Assembly: GCA_025966295.1 (NCBI GenBank)
Contig: JAOPVD010000257.1
Location: 1-5,697, forward strand
Direction: 5' to 3'
Length of the DNA stretch: 5,697 nt
DNA from: Frankiales bacterium
GTDB taxonomy: Bacteria; Actinomycetota; Actinomycetes; Mycobacteriales; SCTD01
Within the stretch, counting starts at the first letter, position 1, and each line of letters opens with the position of its first letter. The position numbers and the translations under genes were made by a program. Below are positions 1 to 4,523 of this stretch, in pieces. The notes below the pieces were generated by a model. It was not told the DNA's origin. It ran no database searches and saw nothing but the letters and a program-made list of their open reading frames with translations.

Positions 1-2
1 GC

Positions 3-290
3 GTCATCGGCCTCGACCTGTGGTGCGCCCACGTCAGCGTGACGGGCCAGCATCTCCGCGTTCACCGACTCTGGCACGGACGCTTGTTCACTCGCGATGA
101 GATCGAAGGTGTCGAGGTGGGTGTCGCGGTCGGCATGATGGTGGCGGGCCAGCGCACGCTGGTCTTGCACGCTCACGCGGAGCCGTTTTACATCGGTCCC
201 CTTGCCCGTTACGCAAGTCCGAAGTCGGAGCAACTTCTAACCAGGCAGCGGGACGTCGTGGTGGCCACCTTGCATATCGACGACCGCTGA
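3..290 (+). CDS. C-terminal part of a hypothetical protein, possibly PH-like fold (5'-truncated by window edge)
   Basis: The frame is open from the window edge to the TGA at 288-290, giving 95 visible residues. A GTG at 39 could serve as a start, but in-frame codons before it (VIGLDLWCAHV) read like normal protein, so I treat the gene as entering from the left. The visible part alternates short predicted beta strands: VTGQHLRVHRLW, then GRLFTRDEIEGVEVGVAVG, then QRTLVLHAHAEPFYIG, followed by a terminal stretch SEQLLTRQRDVVVATL that could be a helix. This resembles the C-terminal half of small actinobacterial membrane proteins with a bacterial PH-like domain, where a W..I/V strand pair follows an N-terminal hydrophobic segment. 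That segment would lie outside the window. The fold assignment is inference by pattern only and the function is unknown. The gene converges on the - strand genes, with 48 nt to the next stop codon and no clear terminator between them. Confidence 0.6.
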   Translation, partial: VIGLDLWCAHVSVTGQHLRVHRLWHGRLFTRDEIEGVEVGVAVGMMVAGQRTLVLHAHAEPFYIGPLARYASPKSEQLLTRQRDVVVATLHIDDR

Positions 291-338
291 GAAGCCGCCT
301 ACCAGCACGTTGGGGCGGGCCCTGCTACTAACGCTGCC

Positions 339-695
339 TCAGTGCTCGTCTTCGTGCCGGTGGCGCCGTCGCGCTAGACGGCGTTGGTCGGCGGCCGAGA
401 CCAGGAACCCGGCAGCCACGAGAGCCACGAAGAGCAGCCCCCAAGGCCACGACTCGAAGCCCTGGTCGGCCATCACCAACATGCCCACCACGATGAGGCC
501 GTACAGGACTTTGGCTCTACCGGACTCAACGGCTGGACGCGGGCTCAGCAGCCGCTGCCTGAAGGGGCGGGAGTCCGGTACAGGGCGGCCGAGCACCAGG
601 TTGTCGATCCGCTGGAACCGCTCGGACCAGGTCACCGAACGATTGTCCCATGCACGCGACCGGACCGTCCGCACGACGACGAGGAACGACGGCAC
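339..695 (-). CDS. Small two-helix membrane protein, hypothetical
   Basis: An ORF of up to 118 residues that I do not recognise. The longest start is a GTG at 695. A GTG at 635 (Val21, giving VTWSERFQRIDN and about 98 residues) looks more natural, because the 20 residues before it are Arg/Val-rich and lack protein-like features; neither start has a strong ribosome site. From Val21 the order is an amphipathic Arg-rich cytoplasmic stretch (SERFQRIDNLVLGRPVPDSRPF), a first hydrophobic helix around residues 63-77 (VLYGLIVVGMLVMAD), a short WPW loop, a second helix around 85-98 (LLFVALVAAGFLVS), and a strongly basic His/Glu-containing tail (QRRLARRRHRHEDEH). Positive charge on both sides suggests both ends are cytoplasmic. 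It follows the similar small gene at 996-766 after 70 nt and may share its transcript. Protein-like composition and membrane segments support this strand over the overlapping + frames, which are Arg/Ser-rich noise. Confidence 0.65.
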   Translation of the reverse strand: MPSFLVVVRTVRSRAWDNRSVTWSERFQRIDNLVLGRPVPDSRPFRQRLLSPRPAVESGRAKVLYGLIVVGMLVMADQGFESWPWGLLFVALVAAGFLVSAADQRRLARRRHRHEDEH

Positions 696-765
696 TCAGC
701 GGCTTGAGAGCGGCTTAGTCTGCGTCAAAGAGGGCCACGACGATTGGTGCTGCGGCCCAGGAAGC

Positions 766-996
766 TCAACCTGCGCCTGACGCGGCGACACGTCCCGCCG
801 TCTCGTCTCGCCGCCATCGGGCGTTGCCGTCGAAGAGCAGCACCCCGGCAACAAGCACTGGACCGCGCACGAGCCACTCCCACCAGCCTGGAAGAAAGGA
901 CCCCACCCCCGCCGTCAGAACGAGGGGCAGGTACCAGAGCCGCCACCGTCGCTGGGAGCCCAGGGTGTAGGCCAGCTGCATCAGTCCTTGGGGCAT
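766..996 (-). CDS. Small two-helix membrane protein, hypothetical
   Basis: A 76-residue ORF from ATG at 996 to TGA at 766-768; I do not recognise the family. A TAG lies in frame four codons before the ATG, so no longer start is possible; Met6 is an alternative. Residues ~20-37 (WYLPLVLTAGVGSFLPGW) and ~42-55 (VRGPVLVAGVLLF) form two predicted membrane helices joined by a WWEW interface patch. An Arg-rich QRRWR precedes the first helix and a charged NARWRRDE tail follows the second, so both termini are probably cytoplasmic. No Shine-Dalgarno sequence sits at normal distance; the nearest purine run (GGAGGAAAGG in the - strand) is about 30 nt upstream, so a leaderless mRNA is possible. A competing - strand frame at 725-946 is Arg/Ala noise. 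The gene lies 90 nt after msrA and 70 nt before a similarly built gene. Confidence 0.65.
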   Translation of the reverse strand: MPQGLMQLAYTLGSQRRWRLWYLPLVLTAGVGSFLPGWWEWLVRGPVLVAGVLLFDGNARWRRDETAGRVAASGAG

Positions 997-1002
997 GGTC
1001 AG

Positions 1003-1008
1003 AGGCTA
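1003..1008 (-). promoter_or_regulatory. Possible -10 box for a leaderless transcript of the 76-residue gene
   Basis: On the - strand the hexamer TAGCCT fits the actinobacterial -10 consensus TANNNT and ends 6 nt before the ATG at 996. That would place transcription start at or next to the A of the ATG, as in leaderless mRNAs, which are common in actinobacteria. No good -35 is visible at the expected distance. The match is short and could be chance. Confidence 0.25.
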
Positions 1009-1086
1009 GGCGAGACCGCGAAGGAGACCTTTCCTCCCCCGTCGCTGCGTCCTGCCCAGCTCCTTTGAAGCGGTAGGTACGCGCGC

Positions 1087-1767
1087 CTAGCCCTGGGGCG
1101 GAGCGATTTCGATCTGCGCCGGCACATTGAGGCCGACCGGGCAGGAGACCCCGTTGAAGCCGTGGTTGCAGTAACCGTTCGGGTTCTTGTCCAGGTACTG
1201 CTGGTGGTAGGCCTCCGCGTAGTAGAACGGCCCGGCCGGCACGATCTCGGTGCTGATAGTGCCGCGGCCGGCCTGGGTCAGCGCCTCCTGGTACCGCTCG
1301 CGGGAGGCCTTCGCGGTGGCGAGCTGCGCGTCGGTCGTGGGGTAGAGCGCCGACCGGTACTGGGTGCCGACGTCGTTGCCCTGGCGCATCCCCTGCGTGG
1401 GGTCGTGGTTCTCCCAGAAGAGCTTCAGCAGCTCGTCGTACGAGATGACCTTGGGGTCGTAGACGACCTGCACCGCCTCGGTGTGCCCGGTGCGGCCCGA
1501 GCAGGTCTCCTCATACGTCGGGTTCGGCGTGTGGCCGCCCTGGTAGCCGGCGGCCGTGGAGTAGACCCCGGGCGCCTGCCAGAAGATGCGCTCCGCGCCC
1601 CAGAAGCAGCCCATCCCGACGTACGCGACCTCAAGGCCGTCCGGCCACGGGCCGGTCAGCGGCGTGCCGAGCACGGTGTGCGTCGCCGGGACCGGCAGCG
1701 CCTCGGCGCGGCCCGGCAGCGCCTCGTCCGGGCTGGGCAGGTCGAGCTTCTTGCCGAAGGTGAACAT
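1087..1767 (-). CDS. msrA: Peptide methionine sulfoxide reductase MsrA
   Basis: A 226-residue cytoplasmic enzyme that reduces the S-epimer of methionine sulfoxide in proteins and free methionine, recycled by thioredoxin. The catalytic GCFWG motif is at 53-57, with Cys54 as the nucleophile. Residues matching the E. coli active site (Cys51, Glu94, Asp129, Tyr134) sit at a constant offset of 3: Cys54, Glu97 in GHTEAV, Asp132 and Tyr137 in NDVGTQYRS. Two C-terminal cysteines, Cys200 (NPNGYC) and Cys209 (GVSCPVG), correspond to the two recycling cysteines of the three-Cys class; the motif GYQGGHTPNPTYEETCSGRTGHTEAV is split only by its normal conserved Cys89. Length is slightly above E. coli MsrA (212), with an N-terminal extension typical of the longer form. 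The ATG at 1767 has a purine-rich ribosome site GAGAGGGG (1779-1786) 11 nt upstream. It follows the M50 peptidase gene by 40 nt on the same strand and is probably co-transcribed. No msrB is visible here. Confidence 0.97.
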   Translation of the reverse strand: MFTFGKKLDLPSPDEALPGRAEALPVPATHTVLGTPLTGPWPDGLEVAYVGMGCFWGAERIFWQAPGVYSTAAGYQGGHTPNPTYEETCSGRTGHTEAVQVVYDPKVISYDELLKLFWENHDPTQGMRQGNDVGTQYRSALYPTTDAQLATAKASRERYQEALTQAGRGTISTEIVPAGPFYYAEAYHQQYLDKNPNGYCNHGFNGVSCPVGLNVPAQIEIAPPQG

Positions 1768-1807
1768 GACTGGTGCAACCCCTCTCAGGTGCCGGTCGTT
1801 CCCACCG

Positions 1808-2614
1808 TCACCGCGGCGGCAGCGGGTAGCTGTGCATCGCCCACAGGATGACCGCGACCAGCCCGAGGTAGGCGGCGCCGATCTGCAGCCGTTGCTCGCG
1901 GGTCAGGGCGTAGTAGGCCTTGTTGGCCTCGCTGTCCTTGTGCTTCCAGCGCCGGTAGAGCTCGAAGCCGCCGAGCAGCAAGATGATCGGGATGATCGGG
2001 CTGGGTCGCCAGACGGCGTAGGCGAGCAGCCCGGCCAGGCCGACCACCCACAGCTTCGGGCTGAGCGCCGCCGCGGTCCGGCCGCCGTCGAGCGGGATCA
2101 CCGGCAGCAGGTTGAACAGGTTGAGGAAGAACCCGGTGTAGGCCAGCACCCGCAGCAGCTCGCTGTCGTACGCGCCGGCCAGCCCGAGGGTCGCGAAGGC
2201 GGCGGCGGTCCCGAACACCGGTCCGGCGATGCCCGACAGCGCCTCGTCGTAGGCGGTCTTGGGCGCTGACTTCATCGACACGAAGGCGCCGAGGAACGGC
2301 AGGAACACCGGCAGCCCGGCCTCGATCCCCCGGGCCCGCAGCACCACCACGTGCCCCATCTCGTGCACCAGGATGAGCAGCACGAAGCCGAGGGCAAACT
2401 TCCAGCCGTAGAACAGCGCGTAGGCCCACAGCGAGGCCAGCATCGAGAACACCACGGTGAAGAACTTCAGCTTCACGATCACCGCGCCGTACTTGACGAT
2501 CCCGATCGCGAGGGCGACCAGCGGCGCGAACAGCTTCTTGAGCCGCTCGCTCACCGTCGGCCCCTGCGGGGTCGGGTACGCCGGTCCGACGGGCGGGCCT
2601 TCGGGGGTGCTCAC
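1808..2614 (-). CDS. M50 (site-2 protease) family membrane zinc metallopeptidase
   Basis: A 268-residue polytopic membrane protein with both signatures of the M50 intramembrane protease family. HEMGH at 84-88 is the HExxH motif, in which two histidines bind zinc and the glutamate is catalytic. NLLPVIPLDGGR at 168-179 is the second motif, with Asp176 as the third zinc ligand. Hydrophobic segments flank both motifs, including ~51-83 (before HEMGH), 126-148, 153-173 and 189-214. There is no PDZ or CBS domain, so it is not the RseP/Rip1 or CBS-bearing SpoIVFB-like form; it matches the compact 'site-2 protease family protein' of actinobacteria. The substrate cannot be predicted. The N terminus is Pro/Gly-rich. 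The GTG start at 2614 lies 4 nt after the exporter stop (TGA AGGG GTG), with the AGGG touching the start codon, so initiation may depend on termination-reinitiation. An alternative is the GTG at 2554 (Val21), with CAGGGG (2561-2566) spaced 6 nt before it. msrA follows after 40 nt. Confidence 0.93.
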   Translation of the reverse strand: MSTPEGPPVGPAYPTPQGPTVSERLKKLFAPLVALAIGIVKYGAVIVKLKFFTVVFSMLASLWAYALFYGWKFALGFVLLILVHEMGHVVVLRARGIEAGLPVFLPFLGAFVSMKSAPKTAYDEALSGIAGPVFGTAAAFATLGLAGAYDSELLRVLAYTGFFLNLFNLLPVIPLDGGRTAAALSPKLWVVGLAGLLAYAVWRPSPIIPIILLLGGFELYRRWKHKDSEANKAYYALTREQRLQIGAAYLGLVAVILWAMHSYPLPPR

Positions 2615-2618
2615 CCCT

Positions 2619-3872
2619 TCAGGATGCCCCCTGCGGGCGTCCGGTGCCGCGCAGCAGCACCGCGAACACGACCGCGGCCAGCACCGCCGAGACGGCGATC
2701 ACCCAGGCCAGCGAGCGCTCTCCGCTCAGCCCCACGAGCGGGGCCACCAGACCACCGACGGCGTACTGGCCGAGGCCGAGCAGCGCAGACGCGCTGCCGG
2801 CGGTGCGCGGGTGGTCGGCGAGCGCCAGGGCCGCGGCGTTGGGGGCGACCAGCCCGACGCTGGTGACGACCAGGAACAGGCTCAGCAGCACCCCGACCAG
2901 GCCCGCGCCGAGCAGCACGCAGCCGAGCAGCGCCACCCCGCCGGTGGCCGACATCGCGACGCCGGCCCGCATCAGGGTGCGTGGCGAGTGCCGCCGTACC
3001 AGCCGGGCCGAGACCTGGCTGGCGGCGATCAGGCCGGCCGCGTTACTGCCGAAGACGAGCGCGAACTGCTGCGCCGACAGGCCGTACACCTGCTGCAGGA
3101 CGAAGGAGGAGCCCGCGATGTAGGCGAACATCGCGCCCATCACGAAGCCGGTCGACAGCGCGTAGCCGACGAACGCGCGCTCCCGCAGCAGCGCCCCGAA
3201 GGTGCGGACGGTGTCCGCGACCCCGCCGCCGTGCCGGCGCTCGGGCGGCAGCGTCTCGGGCAGCACCAGCAGCACCGCCAGCCAGATGAGGACCCCGATG
3301 ACGGCCAGCACCACGAACACGCCCCGCCAGGTCGTGAAGCGCAGCACCTGGGCGCCGACCAGCGGCGCCAGGATCGGGGCCAGCCCGTTGACGAGCATCA
3401 GCAGCGCGAAGAACCGGGCCAGTGCCGGTCCGCTGTGCAGGTCCCGGACGACCGCGCGGGCGATGACGATTCCGGCCGAGCCGGCGAGGCCCTGCACGAC
3501 ACGGGCGCCGGTCAGCGTCCAGATGTCGGGCGCGAGCGCGCACAGCACCGACGCCAGCGCGTAGCCGGCGACCCCGACCAGCAGCGGCCGCTTGCGGCCG
3601 AACCGGTCCGACAGCGGGCCGGCGACCAGCTGCCCGAGCGCCAGCCCGACCAGGCAGGTGGTGATGGTCAGCTGCACCCGGGACGCGCCCGCGCCGAGGT
3701 CGGCGGCCAGCGCCGGGAAGGCCGGCAGGTACATGTCGAGCGACAGCGGCCCGAACGCCGACAGCGCGCCGAGCACCAGCAGCAGGCCCAGCTGCCGGGG
3801 GGCCCGCGGGGTGCCGACCGGGACGTCCGGCACCCCCGCGACGGTGGCAGGCGCGTCGGTCACCAGGCCCAC
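2619..3872 (-). CDS. Bcr/CflA-family multidrug efflux MFS transporter
   Basis: A 417-residue inner-membrane proton-driven antiporter of the drug:H+ antiporter 1 (12-helix) group, the family of E. coli Bcr (bicyclomycin resistance) and CflA/CmlA. After a ~27-residue Pro/Val-rich cytoplasmic tail, helix 1 carries the family signature SLDMYLPAFPALA at 44-56. The loop between helices 2 and 3 has MFS motif A, GPLSDRFGRKRP, at 85-96. Helix 4 carries the proton-coupling arginine in ARVVQG (123-128), followed by ARAVVRD at 138-144, typical of Bcr proteins. A Pro-rich/charged loop (PETLPPERRHGGG) around 200-215 divides the two six-helix halves. Length is close to the usual ~400. The substrate cannot be told from sequence. 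The GTG at 3872 is preceded by GGGAGGA (3887-3893) 14 nt upstream, rather far; a GTG at 3863 is farther still. The leader begins just past the end of the kdpE remnant. The stop overlaps the translation signals of the next gene, indicating co-expression with the M50 peptidase. Confidence 0.94.
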   Translation of the reverse strand: MGLVTDAPATVAGVPDVPVGTPRAPRQLGLLLVLGALSAFGPLSLDMYLPAFPALAADLGAGASRVQLTITTCLVGLALGQLVAGPLSDRFGRKRPLLVGVAGYALASVLCALAPDIWTLTGARVVQGLAGSAGIVIARAVVRDLHSGPALARFFALLMLVNGLAPILAPLVGAQVLRFTTWRGVFVVLAVIGVLIWLAVLLVLPETLPPERRHGGGVADTVRTFGALLRERAFVGYALSTGFVMGAMFAYIAGSSFVLQQVYGLSAQQFALVFGSNAAGLIAASQVSARLVRRHSPRTLMRAGVAMSATGGVALLGCVLLGAGLVGVLLSLFLVVTSVGLVAPNAAALALADHPRTAGSASALLGLGQYAVGGLVAPLVGLSGERSLAWVIAVSAVLAAVVFAVLLRGTGRPQGAS

Positions 3873-3902
3873 GCTACGACCGCCCGTCCTCCCGGTCGGG
3901 GA

Positions 3903-3982
3903 CTAGGGCTCGAAGCGGTACCCAATCCAGGCCCGGTCAGCAGGTGCACCGGGTGCGCCGGGTCGGGCTCGAGCTTGCGCCG
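3903..3982 (-). pseudogene. kdpE: 3' end of a KdpE-type response regulator gene (remnant)
   Basis: Read on the - strand from 3982, the sequence gives RRKLEPDPAHPVHLLTGPGLG, split by a frame slip near 3921-3923, then YRFEP and a TAG at 3903-3905. This is the C-terminal end of the winged-helix DNA-binding domain of OmpR/KdpE-type regulators. E. coli KdpE ends with the comparable LRQKLEQDPARPRHFITETGIGYRF (shown here joined only by motif order: LRQKLEQDPARPRHF then ITETGIGYRF). Only about the last 25 codons remain; the receiver domain and most of the effector domain are gone. Restoring one G in the GG before TAC gives the expected G-L-G-Y-R-F. The T-G-P replaces the usual T-E-P. It sits directly downstream, in the same direction, of a kdpD remnant, matching the usual kdpD-kdpE order. 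The OmpR-type ending is clear; the KdpE assignment rests on this neighbour. It has no start and cannot make a functional protein. Confidence 0.75.
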
Positions 3983-4455
3983 TCCCCCAGCGTCGCGCCG
4001 GCCACCGAGGGCAGCGCCTCCGCCTCGGCCTGCGCCCGGACGGCCTCCGCGGTCCGGCGGGCCGCGAGGTCCACGACGACGGCCACCGCCACGGCACCGC
4101 GAGGTAGACGGCCAGCACCACCACGTGGTCCTGCCGGGCGATCGAGAAGCGGTGCAGCGGCGGCGTGAACAAGTTAGTTGAGCGCCAGCCCCCCGCCGAG
4201 GGCGGCCGGCACCGCGGGCCGGAGCCCGCCCACCAGGGCCACCCCGACGACCAGCAGCAGCACGACCAGTACCGGCGTGGCCAGGCTCAGGTCGTCGCGG
4301 ACCCGGACCAAGGCCGCGGTGATCACCGGCAGCCCGACCGCGGCCACCGCCGCACCGAGGACCTGCCGCCGCACCGGCAGGCCTCGAGGTGGGAGCGGCG
4401 ACGTCACGCCGTACAGGGTGTCAGTCAGCGGGCCCGTGCGGCCCCCCTTCAGCAC
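3983..4455 (-). pseudogene. kdpD: Fragment of KdpD sensor kinase gene (membrane DUF4118 region), frameshifted
   Basis: KdpD is the osmo/potassium-sensing histidine kinase controlling the Kdp K+ pump. Only its four-helix membrane domain can be read here, in pieces. From ~4417: PPRGLPVRRQ, helix QVLGAAVAAVGLPVITAALV, helix LATPVLVVLLLVVGVALVGG, and LRPAVPAALGGGLALN, ending in a TAA at 4174-4176. Shifting frame gives the family-typical FTPPLHRFSIARQDHVVVLA ending ...VYLAV (4169-4095). A second slip near 4093-4095 (one base missing from GCGGTGCCGTG) restores VVVDLAARRTAEAVRAQAEAEAL and then SVAGATLGD. The join LALN + FTPPL is exactly where KdpD has LN-[FW]-F-FTPP, so the TAA arises from a one-base insertion. 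Missing are the ~370-residue N-terminal KdpD/Usp sensor part and the whole kinase core (DHp and ATPase domains). Codons 4418-4455 (VLKGGRTGPLTDT) are not recognisable. A 93-residue ORF (4455-4174) remains open but is unlikely to be a working gene. Confidence 0.83.
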
Positions 4456-4456
4456 C

Positions 4457-4523
4457 GGTGATCCACGGAACCGGCGCCCCCGAAACGACGGCTCAGATGG
4501 GGACGCTGGTTCCGTGGATCACC
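4457..4523. repeat. 67-bp palindrome with perfect 16-bp arms; possible terminator or dispersed palindromic repeat
   Basis: The left arm GGTGATCCACGGAACC (4457-4472) is the exact reverse complement of GGTTCCGTGGATCACC (4508-4523). Pairing continues inward as GCG/CGC (4474-4476 with 4504-4506) and CCCC/GGGG (4478-4481 with 4499-4502). That gives 23 Watson-Crick pairs over 26 positions around a 15-nt loop (4483-4497). The TGA of the FAD-oxidase gene (4519-4521) lies inside the right arm, so the hairpin begins in the last codon of that gene. There is no T-run after it on the - strand (sequence continues GCTGAAGGGGGG), so it would be a hairpin-only terminator of the type proposed for actinobacteria. 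The mismatch positions are compatible with either strand being transcribed through G-U pairs. Arm length and internal symmetry also fit a non-autonomous palindromic repeat. Copy number in the genome decides between these readings. Confidence 0.85.

Noticed and set aside
291..338. A bidirectional terminator between the converging genes
   Set aside because: Only short, imperfect complementary pieces (such as AGCAC and GTGCT) are present; no stem long enough to support a call.
310..1076. + strand ORFs of 156, 107 and 110 residues over the two small membrane genes
   Set aside because: Composition is Arg/Ser/Pro noise with no hydrophobic segments or motifs, and no ribosome sites stand out. The - strand frames give coherent membrane proteins.
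1162..2269. Long + strand ORFs (229 and 227 residues) opposite msrA and the M50 gene
   Set aside because: They are Val/Arg/Gly-rich mirror frames without recognisable motifs, lying over genes with full catalytic signatures.
2457..4181. 574-residue + strand ORF, very rich in Gln, Arg, His and Gly
   Set aside because: It lies antisense to the exporter, part of the peptidase and the kdp remnant. Its low-complexity composition is what a GC-rich gene gives when read on the opposite strand. The - strand frames hold clear family motifs.
4174..4455. A stand-alone 93-residue membrane protein gene
   Set aside because: The frame ends in the middle of the KdpD pattern LALN-FTPP, and the continuation is present in the next frame, so it is a broken piece rather than a separate gene.
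4457..4523. Terminal inverted repeats of an insertion sequence
   Set aside because: Only 35 bp lie between the arms, with no coding capacity and no obvious target-site duplication outside them. A hairpin or small palindromic repeat is the simpler reading.
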